A stretch of 64,000 bases of DNA from Micromonospora tulbaghiae. GTDB taxonomy: Bacteria; Actinomycetota; Actinomycetes; Mycobacteriales; Micromonosporaceae. Positions 1 to 8,112 of the stretch are shown in pieces. The notes below the pieces were generated by a model. That model was given only the letters and a program-made list of their open reading frames with translations, had not been told where the DNA came from and ran no database searches. The position numbers and the translations under genes are program-made. Position 1 is the first letter of the stretch. The number at the start of each line of letters is the position of its first letter. Location: the NCBI RefSeq assembly GCF_900091605.1, contig NZ_FMCQ01000013.1, forward strand, positions 103,333 to 167,332, given 5' to 3'.

Positions 1-577
1 TTCGGGTGGAGCGGGCTCGCTGGACTTCGACCTCGTGGAGGGTGACGTAGACCCATGACTCACCCGCCGGGCTCACCAGCGAGGCGAGGTGAGCCATGTG
101 CTTCTCCTCGCCGGTGACCTGGACGAACCGGCCGGTGGGGAGAACCGTGTGCAGCTCCAGCGGAGGCATGTTCGTCGGCACGATCATGTGGGGCTCGGCG
201 AGATCGATTCTGACCGAGCAGACGAACCTGCTGCGGCGAGGGTTGTCCCAGTCCGGCCGCTCCATGCCCCACACGTCGGCTTGGACCTGAGGTGTCCAAC
301 CCTGATCGATCAGCTGCGTGAGGACCGGTGCGTACCGGGCTGCATCCCCCTTCGGGAGGTAGCCGACGCAGTTGCCGGAGCAGACGACCTTGACGGCGTT
401 GGGGTCGTACTTGTTGGTCGGCTCGGGTATGAGGTGGGCCCGGGTGGTGATCTCGGTGCCGTCCGGGTCGAAGGATCGCCCGAAGAGCGCCCGGATCTCC
501 TTGCTGTAGTTGGATTCTCCTGCCACCTCTTGACCGCGCCACCCACGCTGGCCCCACAAGTCAAACGGTCTGATCAC
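1..577 (-). CDS. HIRAN-domain protein (partial, 3' end beyond window)
   Basis: This minus-strand frame stays open from a TAG just upstream of 577 to base 1, so the C-terminus lies outside the window. The translation contains GESNYSKEIRALFGR, then AHLIPEPTNKYDPNAVKVVC, then VGYLPKGDAARYAPVL, which is the conserved HIRAN core (GES, EPxNxYDxNAV, VGYLP). HIRAN domains bind 3' DNA ends in HLTF/Rad5 helicases and also occur as stand-alone bacterial proteins. No helicase part is visible in the roughly 190 codons present. Possible starts are GTG 577 or GTG 526. I chose 577 because 526 falls immediately before the GES motif and would remove the first strand; neither has a convincing ribosome site. Several codons (GGT, ACA, CCT, GAA) are less GC-biased than in later genes. 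No partner gene is visible. Confidence 0.72.
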   Translation of the reverse strand, partial: MIRPFDLWGQRGWRGQEVAGESNYSKEIRALFGRSFDPDGTEITTRAHLIPEPTNKYDPNAVKVVCSGNCVGYLPKGDAARYAPVLTQLIDQGWTPQVQADVWGMERPDWDNPRRSRFVCSVRIDLAEPHMIVPTNMPPLELHTVLPTGRFVQVTGEEKHMAHLASLVSPAGESWVYVTLHEVEVQRARSTR

Positions 578-773
578 CGTGGCACGCTATCGCGGATGCT
601 CTCCGCAACCGTCATCCGTTTGGCTCAGCTCTTTGTCGGCTGGCTGACGCGCTGCCGGGCCTGTAGCGGCTGTCTGATCGGAGCTGTCTGGCGACGGTCC
701 CGAGGACGAGGGCGGAACCTGCAAGTGAGGTGCCCTGAATCGAGAGCAGGCGGGCACAACTGTTCCCGTACCA

Positions 774-1550
774 CTACACGGTCGGCACCACCATCGGGGT
801 GCCGGTGACCGGGTTCGGCATCACCACGCTGGGCAGACCGAAGACCTCCCGCATGAGGTCGGCGTCCACCACGTCGGCCGGCGGCCCCTGCGCGACGACC
901 CGGCCGGCCTTCATCGCCACGATGTGATCGGCGAACCGGCACGCCTGGTTGATGTCGTGCAGCACCGCGACGACCGTGCGTCCCTCGTCGCGCAGCCGCG
1001 CGAACAGTGCCAGCAGCTCGTACTGGTGCGTGATGTCCAGGAACGTGGTGGGCTCGTCCAGCAGCAGGTACGGCGTCTCCTGCGCCAGCACCATGGCGAT
1101 CCAGACGCGTTGCCGCTGGCCGCCGGAGAGTTCCTCGACGGGCCGCTCGGCCAGGTCGGTGACGCCGGCAACCGCCATGGCCGACCGGACGGCCTCCTCG
1201 TCGGCGGCGGTGCCGGTGCCGAGCAGGGACTGGTGCGGGTAGCGGCCCCGGGCGACGAGCCGCCGGACGACGATGTTCTCCGGCGCGACGAGGCCCTGCG
1301 GCAGGAAACCGACCTGGCGGGCGAACGGCTTCGGCCGATGCTCGGCGACGTCCCGGCCGTCCAGGCGTACCGCGCCCGACGCCGGCGTGAGCAGCCGGAC
1401 CATGGCCTTCAGCAGCGTCGACTTCCCGCATGCGTTGGGTCCGACGATCGCCGTGAACGCGCCGTCCGGCACGGCCAGGCTGACTCCCGTCGACACCACC
1501 CGCTCGCCGTAGCCGAGCGTGACGTCCTCCGCGATCAGACGACTGGTCAC
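774..1550 (-). CDS. Ferric-siderophore ABC transporter ATP-binding protein
   Basis: This cytoplasmic ATPase of a FecCD/BtuCD-type iron-siderophore importer has 258 residues, the normal size for FepC/FecE. Walker A is GPNACGKST (about residues 37-45), the ABC signature is LSGGQRQRV, Walker B is LLLDEPTTFLD, and the switch histidine lies in VLHDINQA. The chosen start is GTG 1550, whose last two bases overlap the TGA of the upstream permease (GTGA, 4 bp), so translation is probably coupled. The same frame stays open further upstream but only as a shadow of the permease. It is the last gene of the operon binding protein, reductase, permease, permease, ATPase. The family is certain; the particular siderophore cannot be told. 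Confidence 0.95.
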   Translation of the reverse strand: MTSRLIAEDVTLGYGERVVSTGVSLAVPDGAFTAIVGPNACGKSTLLKAMVRLLTPASGAVRLDGRDVAEHRPKPFARQVGFLPQGLVAPENIVVRRLVARGRYPHQSLLGTGTAADEEAVRSAMAVAGVTDLAERPVEELSGGQRQRVWIAMVLAQETPYLLLDEPTTFLDITHQYELLALFARLRDEGRTVVAVLHDINQACRFADHIVAMKAGRVVAQGPPADVVDADLMREVFGLPSVVMPNPVTGTPMVVPTV

Positions 1551-2566
1551 CGCCGTTTCACCTCCATGCCGAGCAGCCAGATCAGATAGCAACCGCCGAT
1601 CGCCGTGGTGACCACCCCGACCGGCAGGGCGACCGGCGCGAGCAGCATCTGCGCGACGAGGTCGGCGGCCAGCAGCAGCACCGCGCCGGTCAGCGCCGCC
1701 GGCACCAGTGGGACACCCGCGGCCCGCGCGAGCCGCCGGCCGATCTGGGGCGCGGCGAGCGCGATGAACACGACCGGCCCGGCCACCGCTGTCACCGTCG
1801 CGGTGCAGCCCACCCCGGCCAGGACCAGCAGCAGGCGGAGCCGGCCCAGGCGTACGCCTGTGGTGCGCGCGATCTCGTCGCCCAGCGCCGCCTGGTGCAT
1901 GGCGTGCGAGACCACGACGAGCAGCAGGACGAACAGACCGATGACGACGAACGGGAGCCGCACCTCGGCCCAGTCGACGCCGTTGAGCGAGCCGGCGTTC
2001 CACCCGGTCGCGGCGAGCGCCACGTCGATCTCGGCCCGCAGCACGATCCAGGAGTTCAGCGCGGTCAGCATCGCGTTGACGGCGATGCCGATGACCACCA
2101 GCCGGACGCCGCTGAGCCCGGAGTCCAGCGACAGCAGGTAGATGAGGGCGGCGGCGAGCAGCCCGCCCGCCACCGACCCGGCCGCGAGCTGCCCGGCGGT
2201 GCCGTTCAGCAGTGTGATCGCCACCAGCGCCCCGGTGTACGCGCCCGCGTCGAGCCCGATCACGTCGGGGCTGCCCAGCGCGTTGCGGGTCAGGTTCTGG
2301 AAGACCGCCCCGGCCAGTCCGAGCGAGGCCCCGAAGATCAGGGCCGCGACCACCCGGGGGAGCCGCCACTCCCGGATCACGAATCCCGCGTCGCCGCCCC
2401 GGAACAGGGCGTCGAACACCTCGGCCGGTGTCGCCCACTGCGGCCCGTGGCTCAGGGCCAGCAGGGCGAGCGCCGCCGCTGCCGTGACGAGCCCGGCCGA
2501 GACGACAGCCGTGCGCCGTTCGATCTGGACCAGGAACCGTCCCGTCCGCAGCGTCACAGTGCTCAC
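1547..2566 (-). CDS. FecCD-family iron-siderophore ABC permease (second)
   Basis: This is an integral membrane permease of the FecCD family, 339 residues with repeated hydrophobic spans. Typical family features are RLPRVVAALIFGASLGLAGAV near residue 70, QNLTRNALGSPDVIGL just after it, and the C-terminal GPVVFIALAAPQIGRRLA coupling region that contacts the ATPase. The GTG start at 2566 overlaps the stop of the first permease (GTGA), and its own stop overlaps the ATPase start in the same way. The two permeases should form the heterodimeric channel. Expression probably follows the iron box at 5409-5427 through the common operon. Confidence 0.94.
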   Translation of the reverse strand: MSTVTLRTGRFLVQIERRTAVVSAGLVTAAAALALLALSHGPQWATPAEVFDALFRGGDAGFVIREWRLPRVVAALIFGASLGLAGAVFQNLTRNALGSPDVIGLDAGAYTGALVAITLLNGTAGQLAAGSVAGGLLAAALIYLLSLDSGLSGVRLVVIGIAVNAMLTALNSWIVLRAEIDVALAATGWNAGSLNGVDWAEVRLPFVVIGLFVLLLVVVSHAMHQAALGDEIARTTGVRLGRLRLLLVLAGVGCTATVTAVAGPVVFIALAAPQIGRRLARAAGVPLVPAALTGAVLLLAADLVAQMLLAPVALPVGVVTTAIGGCYLIWLLGMEVKRR

Positions 2567-3552
2567 AGCGCCGCCGCCCCGTAGCGGCGGACGGCCCAGA
2601 TCAGCACCGGAGCGCCCAGGAACGCCGTGACGATCGACACCGGGACCTCGCCGGTGGGCAGCAGGACCCGCGAGCCGACATCCGCGAGGAGCAGCAGGAT
2701 CGGGCCGAGCAGCACCGAGTACGCCATGATCCACGGAATCGAGTCGACTGCGAGCCGTCGCGCCAGGTGCGGCACCATCAGCCCGACGAACGCGATCGGG
2801 CCGGCCACCGCGGTGGCGACACCGGTGAGCACCGTGACGAGCACCAGGACGGTGATCCGGGTCCGGGTCACGTGAGCGCCGATCGCGTGGGCCACGTCCT
2901 CGCCGAGGGCGAGCGCGTTCAACGGCCGGGTCGCGGCCATCGCGGCGACCAGGGCGACCACAGTCACCAGCACGGGCAGCACCAGCGGCGTCCGCTCGGC
3001 GCCGGCCAGCGCCCCGACCGACCAGAACCGGTACCTGTCGAAGACGTCGGGGAAGCCCAGTCGCAGGCCGAGTGAGACGCCCATCAGCACCCAGCTCAGC
3101 GCGACACCGGCCAGGACCAGCCGCAGCGGCGAGGTCCGTCCGACCGCGTAGACGGCGACAGCGGCGAGCGCGGATCCGGCCACCGCGAGCACGAGCTGGC
3201 CCGCTTGCGACCCGGCGACGCCAACCAGCACGCCCAGGTTGATCGCGAAGCCGGCCCCGGCGGTCACGCCGAGGATGCCGGGCTCCGCCAGCGGGTTGCG
3301 GGTCAGCGTCTGGATCAACACCCCGGCCGCGCCGAGGGCGGCGCCGACGCAGACGCCGAGGATCGTCCGGGGCAGCCGGATGTCGCGTACGACGAGGTGG
3401 TCGGTCGTGGCCGCGAAGTCGGTGAGCGCCCGCCACACCTCGACCGGCGCGACCGGCCGCGCGCCCACGGCCATGCTCGCGCCCGCCGCGACGACCAGCA
3501 GCGCGACGGACACGAGCAGGAACGCCACCCGCCGGGACAGGTCAGTCTTCAA
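2563..3552 (-). CDS. FecCD-family iron-siderophore ABC permease (first)
   Basis: This 329-residue FecCD permease begins with MKTDLSRRVAFLL and a strongly hydrophobic first span. The family motifs RLPRTILGVCVGAALGAAGV, QTLTRNPLAEPGILGV and GPIAFVGLMVPHLARRL are all present. It is the partner of the second permease and overlaps it by 4 bp; its start overlaps the end of the siderophore-interacting protein gene by 11 bp. The layout of two permeases plus an ATPase is standard for catecholate or hydroxamate siderophore importers in actinomycetes. Confidence 0.94.
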   Translation of the reverse strand: MKTDLSRRVAFLLVSVALLVVAAGASMAVGARPVAPVEVWRALTDFAATTDHLVVRDIRLPRTILGVCVGAALGAAGVLIQTLTRNPLAEPGILGVTAGAGFAINLGVLVGVAGSQAGQLVLAVAGSALAAVAVYAVGRTSPLRLVLAGVALSWVLMGVSLGLRLGFPDVFDRYRFWSVGALAGAERTPLVLPVLVTVVALVAAMAATRPLNALALGEDVAHAIGAHVTRTRITVLVLVTVLTGVATAVAGPIAFVGLMVPHLARRLAVDSIPWIMAYSVLLGPILLLLADVGSRVLLPTGEVPVSIVTAFLGAPVLIWAVRRYGAAAL

Positions 3553-4354
3553 GCCCGGCGACTCCGCGCTTCCAGTACCCGGTGATCAGCGAGTCGAGGC
3601 GGCCGGCGCTCCAGGCACGCAGCGGCTTGATGTCGCCGGCCTCGCCGGCGGCGAAGAGGAACGTCCGCCCGGCCGGCAGCCGCAGCGACGTCACCTGCCG
3701 CGCGAGCGTGGACCCGGTGGCCCCGCGTACCAGCCACGCCACCGCCACCCCGTCGCGCGCGGCCAGCGGATAGTCCCGCTCGGCCGGGTCGTCGACCTCG
3801 GCGACCACGTGCGCCGACACGTCGGCCGGCGACTCCTCCAGCCAGCGTGCCACGGCCGGCAGGGCGGTGGCGTCGACGGCGAAGACGTAGTGGTCGTAGC
3901 TGTGCGGGAACGCCTTCGCCCCGGGCGGGCCGGCGATCGTCACCTCGTCGCCCACCGCCGCCGCCTCCGCCCACGCCGACGCGACGCCGCCTTCGTGCAG
4001 CACGAAGTCCAGGTCGATCTCGCCGGCGGCGGGATCGTGGCGGCGCACCGTGTACTTGCGGGTGGTCGGCAGCGGGCGCGGCCAGTCGAGCATGCCCCGC
4101 CCGTCCGGGACGGGGTCGCGGCGGGTGCCGTCCGGGTCGGGGAAGACGAGCTTGACGTGGTCGTCCGCCTGGTAGGTGTGGAAGCCGGCGAGGGCCGGGC
4201 CGCCGAGGGTCAGCCGCAGCATGCGCGGGGTCAGCCGCCGCCGGGCGACGACCCGGACCCGGCGTACCCCGATCGGGTAGCCGATCCGGACCGTCCCACT
4301 GCCTGCGCGGTGGTGGGCGGCGACCCGGCCCCCCGGGTCGTGGCGATCGATCAT
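3542..4354 (-). CDS. Siderophore-interacting FAD-binding protein (ferric reductase-like)
   Basis: This cytoplasmic flavoprotein of the SIP/ViuB family would reduce or release iron from imported siderophores. It has 270 residues. The FAD-binding motif is seen as RKYTVRR, followed by DFVLHEGG and the flavin phosphate-binding segment ending GDEVTIAGP. The NAD(P)H-side region FLFAAGEAG and the C-terminal GYWKRG are typical of the family. ATG 4354 overlaps the stop of the binding-protein gene (ATGA). An in-frame start exists further upstream at 4483 but lies inside that gene. A SIP inside an uptake operon is common and implies reductive iron release in the cytoplasm. Confidence 0.93.
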   Translation of the reverse strand: MIDRHDPGGRVAAHHRAGSGTVRIGYPIGVRRVRVVARRRLTPRMLRLTLGGPALAGFHTYQADDHVKLVFPDPDGTRRDPVPDGRGMLDWPRPLPTTRKYTVRRHDPAAGEIDLDFVLHEGGVASAWAEAAAVGDEVTIAGPPGAKAFPHSYDHYVFAVDATALPAVARWLEESPADVSAHVVAEVDDPAERDYPLAARDGVAVAWLVRGATGSTLARQVTSLRLPAGRTFLFAAGEAGDIKPLRAWSAGRLDSLITGYWKRGVAGLED

Positions 4355-5352
4355 CGGTTCAGCAGCGGCGCGAATGCCTTGTCGATCGAGTCGAGCGTCC
4401 TGAGGGCCGACTCGTACGTGGCCGCCTCCGTGTACTGCAGCCCGAACACCCGGCCCGCCTGGACCGCCGGCAGGTTCTTCCACAGCGCGGAGTCGAGCAC
4501 CTGCTGCACCGCCTCGGCGGGCGTGCCGTCGGGCTGGAGCGTGTACGTGATCGCGTCGGCCTCGCCGAGGCTCTTCGGCAGCTCCTCAATCGCCGGGTAC
4601 TCGGTGACGTCGAGCCCGCCGCCGCCCTTCTCCTTGACCTCGCCGTAGTAGGTCACGCCCGCGTCCTGGGCGATGTTGGTGCCCCACGACCCGGCGAACT
4701 CGCGGTGGAAGGTGCCCTTGGCGATCTCGCCGTAGCTGCCCACGTGCCCGAACCTCAGGCCCGCGAGGGCGGTGCCGTACTTGTCCTTCAGCTCCGCGGC
4801 CTTCTTGTCGTACGCCTGCTTGGCCGCCTCGAAGTTCGCCCCGCGACCGGCGGCGTCGGACTGCCGGCGGGACAGCTCGCGCCACGCGGCGGGCGTGGTG
4901 GGGCCGATCGCGACGACCGGCGCGATGCTCTCCAGCCGCTTCATGTCGAGGCTGCCGAGGGCCGGCTTCGGCACCCCGATCACGATGAGGTCCGGCTTCG
5001 CCGCGGCGACGGCCTCGTAGTTGGTCTCGGCGGCGGCCTCGCCGGCGACCTTCGGCAGCCGCTCGTAGGTGGCCCGGTCCTCCTCGGTCATCAGCGCCAG
5101 GCCGCGCTTCCAACTGGAGATCCCCACCAGGGCGGCGTCCGCCTCGATCAGGACCGGCACCGCGTAGCCGGTGGCGACGACGCGCTTGGGGTCGGCCGGG
5201 ATCGTGATCTCACCGTTGTCGGCGGCGAAGACGCGGGTCGCGGCGTCGCCGGACTCGGCGGCGGAGTCGCCGCCGTCGGAGCCGCAACCGGTGACCACGG
5301 CGAGCGTCACCGCGGCGGCGGCGATCACGCGCCAGTGCTGTCGTACGGACAT
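4351..5352 (-). CDS. Iron-siderophore substrate-binding lipoprotein
   Basis: This is a periplasmic-binding-protein-like lipoprotein (FepB/FhuD family) anchored outside the membrane. The start at ATG 5352 gives a short basic N-terminus, a hydrophobic stretch and the lipobox VVTGC, with the lipidated cysteine at residue 23. Class III features include DPKRVVATGY, KPDLIVIGVP and a long helix (about residues 160-185) between lobes. It is 333 residues long, first in the operon and transcribed away from the iron box centred about 65 bp upstream. A longer frame to 5625 would pass through the promoter and put the signal sequence in the interior, so it was rejected. Confidence 0.93.
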   Translation of the reverse strand: MSVRQHWRVIAAAAVTLAVVTGCGSDGGDSAAESGDAATRVFAADNGEITIPADPKRVVATGYAVPVLIEADAALVGISSWKRGLALMTEEDRATYERLPKVAGEAAAETNYEAVAAAKPDLIVIGVPKPALGSLDMKRLESIAPVVAIGPTTPAAWRELSRRQSDAAGRGANFEAAKQAYDKKAAELKDKYGTALAGLRFGHVGSYGEIAKGTFHREFAGSWGTNIAQDAGVTYYGEVKEKGGGGLDVTEYPAIEELPKSLGEADAITYTLQPDGTPAEAVQQVLDSALWKNLPAVQAGRVFGLQYTEAATYESALRTLDSIDKAFAPLLNR

Positions 5353-5408
5353 GTGCCAGTTCCTTCGGGGTCTCAACACAGAGGTGCAGCCCCGCTGGGC
5401 TGCAGAGC

Positions 5409-5427
5409 TTAGGCTAGCCTTACTCGC
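5409..5427. promoter_or_regulatory. Iron box (IdeR/DmdR1-type operator)
   Basis: The sequence TTAGGCTAGCCTTACTCGC contains the perfect palindrome AGGCTAGCCT. Read on the minus strand its right half is AGGCTAGCCTAA, close to the DtxR/IdeR/DmdR consensus (TTAGGTTAGGCTCACCTAA); the other half is degenerate. It lies 57-75 bp upstream of the binding-protein start and about 30-50 bp upstream of the divergent AraC gene, so one site could make both iron-repressible. Confidence 0.75.
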
Positions 5428-5457
5428 GCGGGCGGAATGTCGCCCAGAGGTCAACCG

Positions 5458-6312
5458 ATGTCGGGGAGAGGTCATAGCGTGATGGTCACCGGCCCGATCA
5501 CGGCGGATCCGGTCAGCTGCGAGGAGTTCGGCTACGGTCTCGGCCGCCCGGACGGCATCCTCGTACTGCGCTACCGGTCGGTGACCCGGCTGGCGTTCGC
5601 CGAGAACCGCGAGGACTTCCTGCACCAGTTCTACTGGTCACCCGACGGTCTGCTCTCCGCCCGCCACGGTCCGCACACGACCTTCCTCGGACCGGACGAG
5701 GTCTTCTGGGTGCACCGGGGCGTCACCCACGAGGTGCACGCGGCGGACCGGCAGACGGTGTACCGCATCTGCCTGCGCGAGGTGCCCGCCGCCCTCGACG
5801 GGCTGCGGGCCGGCGTCGCCGCCATCGACGCCGAGGCCGCTGGGCTCGTCCTGGCACTGACCACCCCGGGGTACGACGAACGCGACGCCCCCGCCGCCCG
5901 CAGCCGCGTCATGGCCGGGCTCGCTCCCCGATCCGGCCCCGACGACCGGCAGCCCGGCGGTACGGGCGTCGCGGTGGCGGTCGCCACGGCACTGGCCCGC
6001 GACCCGGGTGACACCACAGGGCTCGCCGAGTGGGCGGACCGCCTGCACGTCAGCGTCAAGACGCTGCAACGCGACTTCGACCGCGAGTTCGGCATGTCGT
6101 ACTCGCAGTGGCGCACGAAGCTGCGCCTGCGCGCGTCGCTGGCGCTGCTGGAGACCCGGCCGGTCGGTGAGGTCGCCCGCCGGATCGGGTACGCCAGCCC
6201 GTCCGCGTTCATCTCCGCCTTCGCCCGGGAGTACGGCTACACGCCCGGTCGCGCCGCCGCGATGCGGCGTACCGCCGACATCCCCGCGCCCCGCGCGGCG
6301 CGAACCTCCTGA
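5458..6312 (+). CDS. AraC-family transcriptional regulator
   Basis: The N-terminal cupin-like sensor region (about residues 10-140; GVTHEVHAADRQTVYRI) is followed by a C-terminal AraC/XylS double helix-turn-helix. The C-terminal motif VGEVARRIGYASPSAFISAF followed by REYGYTPG is diagnostic. Three starts are plausible: ATG 5458 (AGAGG 7 bp upstream), GTG 5479 and ATG 5482 (GAGAGG upstream). I give 5458, but the later ones are equally well supported. Divergence from a siderophore uptake operon across an iron box suggests an activator of that operon responding to iron-siderophore, like known AraC regulators of siderophore uptake; this role is inferred. Confidence 0.88.
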   Translation: MSGRGHSVMVTGPITADPVSCEEFGYGLGRPDGILVLRYRSVTRLAFAENREDFLHQFYWSPDGLLSARHGPHTTFLGPDEVFWVHRGVTHEVHAADRQTVYRICLREVPAALDGLRAGVAAIDAEAAGLVLALTTPGYDERDAPAARSRVMAGLAPRSGPDDRQPGGTGVAVAVATALARDPGDTTGLAEWADRLHVSVKTLQRDFDREFGMSYSQWRTKLRLRASLALLETRPVGEVARRIGYASPSAFISAFAREYGYTPGRAAAMRRTADIPAPRAARTS

Positions 6313-6345
6313 TCAGCCCGCCGGAACGGTGGCGCTGTCACGTGC

Positions 6346-7599
6346 TCACCTCATGGTGGCCTTCGGGGCGCCGTTGCCCGGGTCGATCCGGGCCGGACCG
6401 GCGGCCGAGGGGCGGATGTCGAAGTCGAAGATCTCGGTGGGCAGGTAGACGGTCGCGCACGAGTTGGGGATGTCCACCACGCCGGAGAGCCGGCCCTCGA
6501 TCGGTGCGGCGCCGAGCAGCAGGTACGCCTGCTCCGGCTGGTAGCCGAACCGGGTCAGGTAGTCGATGGCGTGCAGGCAGGCGCGCTGGTACGCGAGCTG
6601 CGAGTCGAGGTACCGCTGTTCGCCGTCGAGGGTGACGGAGATGCCGGAGAAGGCCAGCCACTGGCTGAACTGCGGCGGGGTGTCACCCGGAATGAAGATC
6701 GCGTTCTCGGCGACGCCGTACGTCTGCATGCCGTTCTTGATCAGGTCTACGTGCAGGTCGACGAAGCCGCCCATCTCGATGGCGCCGCAGAAGGTGATCT
6801 CCCCGTCGCCCTGGGAGAAGTGCAGGTCGCCGACGGACAGGTTGGCTCCCGGCAGGTACACCGGGTAGAAGACCCGGCTGCCGACGGTGAAGTTCTTGAT
6901 GTCCTGGTTCCCGCCGTTCTCCCGCGGCGGAGCGGTACGCGCCGCCTCCGCGGCCACCCGGTCGAAGTCGGCGCCGGCGAGGCCGCCGAGGATCGCGTCC
7001 TGCGGCTCGGGGGGCAGGGCCAGGGGCGGCACCCGGTCGGGCGCGGTGGCGATCAGCGCACCCTCCCGCCGGTTCCAGGTGGCCAGCAGCGACGCGGACG
7101 GGGCGGTGCCCATCAGCCCCGGGTGGGAGATCCCGGTGAACGAGACCCCGGGGATGTGCCGGGAGGTGGCCTTGCGGCCGGTGAAGTCCCAGACCGCCTT
7201 GTAGGCGTCGGGGAACTGCTCGGTCAGGAAGCCGCCGCCGTTGCCGGTCGGGAAGATGCCTGTGTAGCCCCAGCCCTGGCCGGCCAGCGGACCGGACTCC
7301 TGCGGGATCGGGCCCATGTCGAGGATGTCGACCATGAGCAGGTCGCCCGGCTCTGCGCCCTCGACTGCGAACGGGCCGCTGAGGGCGTGGACCCGGGTCA
7401 GCGGAGCGTCCCGGATGTCTTCGGCGGAGTCGTCGTTGTGAATCGCGCCGTCGAACCACTCGCGGCAGTGCACGCGGAAGGACTGTCCGGGCCGTACCGT
7501 CGCCACGGGCGGGATGTCGGGATGCCAGCGGTTGTGCCCGACCTTCTCCTGGTCGGTGAACCTCTTGGCGGAGTCGAGGGGGAACAGCAGTTCAGGCAC
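6346..7599 (-). CDS. fmdA: Formamidase (FmdA/AmdA family)
   Basis: This enzyme hydrolyses formamide or short aliphatic amides to ammonia and the acid. It has 417 residues, matching the acetamidase/formamidase family. Recognisable blocks are HNRWHPDIPP near residue 22, EGAEPGDLLMVDILDMGP, the glycine-rich HPGLMGTAPS, LPGANLSVGDLHFSQGDGE and GAIEMGGFVDL. The start is GTG 7599 with AGAAGGG about 9 bp upstream. It lies 21 bp downstream of an FmdB-type gene, the same pairing found in the Methylophilus formamide locus. No amide channel or ABC transporter gene is adjacent, so uptake must be encoded elsewhere. Confidence 0.93.
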   Translation of the reverse strand: MPELLFPLDSAKRFTDQEKVGHNRWHPDIPPVATVRPGQSFRVHCREWFDGAIHNDDSAEDIRDAPLTRVHALSGPFAVEGAEPGDLLMVDILDMGPIPQESGPLAGQGWGYTGIFPTGNGGGFLTEQFPDAYKAVWDFTGRKATSRHIPGVSFTGISHPGLMGTAPSASLLATWNRREGALIATAPDRVPPLALPPEPQDAILGGLAGADFDRVAAEAARTAPPRENGGNQDIKNFTVGSRVFYPVYLPGANLSVGDLHFSQGDGEITFCGAIEMGGFVDLHVDLIKNGMQTYGVAENAIFIPGDTPPQFSQWLAFSGISVTLDGEQRYLDSQLAYQRACLHAIDYLTRFGYQPEQAYLLLGAAPIEGRLSGVVDIPNSCATVYLPTEIFDFDIRPSAAGPARIDPGNGAPKATMR

Positions 7600-7620
7600 G
7601 GCGTTGAGCCCTTCTCGTGG

Positions 7621-7899
7621 TCACCATCGCGGCAGGCGGGCATGGGCCGGGTTCGTCGAGCGGCGTACCGGGCGACGACCGGGTACCCGCCCGACCACCT
7701 CCGGTTGTTCCGCGCTGCGCTCGGTCCGGTCCATGGCCTCGCGCAGCGCCGCCGGCATGCGGCCCAGCCGGGGCGCGGCGAACACCCGCGTCGCCGGGTT
7801 CCCGCACCGGGGACAGTTCGTCGACGGGCCCGCGGCACCGACCGGCAGCGTGACGTCGAAGTTGCCGTCCTGCTGGCAGCGGTACTCGAAGGTGGCCAT
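7621..7899 (-). CDS. fmdB: FmdB-family zinc-ribbon protein
   Basis: This small protein of 92 residues begins MATFEYRCQQDGNFDV and has the FmdB zinc-ribbon arrangement. The first metal site is reduced to a single cysteine (YRCQQDG), while the second pair is intact (NCPRCGNPATRVF). FmdB was proposed as a regulator of the formamidase gene, but the family's biochemical role is not settled. It is first in a two-gene operon with fmdA. The C-terminal 35 residues are basic and low in predicted structure. The lost cysteine of the first CxxC is worth noting and may mean weaker metal binding. Confidence 0.88.
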   Translation of the reverse strand: MATFEYRCQQDGNFDVTLPVGAAGPSTNCPRCGNPATRVFAAPRLGRMPAALREAMDRTERSAEQPEVVGRVPGRRPVRRSTNPAHARLPRW

Positions 7900-8112
7900 C
7901 GCCGTTCCCGTCTGGGCCTCTCGTGCGTGCGGGTGGCCGTTCCGCGGCGACTCACCCCGTCTTCCCGATTGTGGGCGATCAGCGGCAGAAGCGGCGCAAA
8001 ACGACGAATGAGGCGGAACTTCCGCCCTCGCGGCGAGCCGGCTGGGCCGCCGCGCCGACCGAGTCGTGAGATACGTTGGCGATCATCGATGGGTTGACCG
8101 CATCGTCGACGT

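Noticed and set aside
730..773. Possible weak hairpin downstream of the iron ABC operon
   Set aside because: The arms (GTGCCCTG and CAGGCGGGCAC) pair only with a bulge, so a terminator is not supported.
89..808. Plus-strand 239-codon frame at the left edge
   Set aside because: It is antisense to the HIRAN frame, which has clear family motifs, and ends inside the ATPase region without any domain.
774..2438. A 554-codon open frame that appears to fuse the iron ABC ATPase to an upstream domain
   Set aside because: The N-terminal half is an Arg/Pro-rich out-of-frame reading of the permease gene; the ATPase starts properly at GTG 1550.
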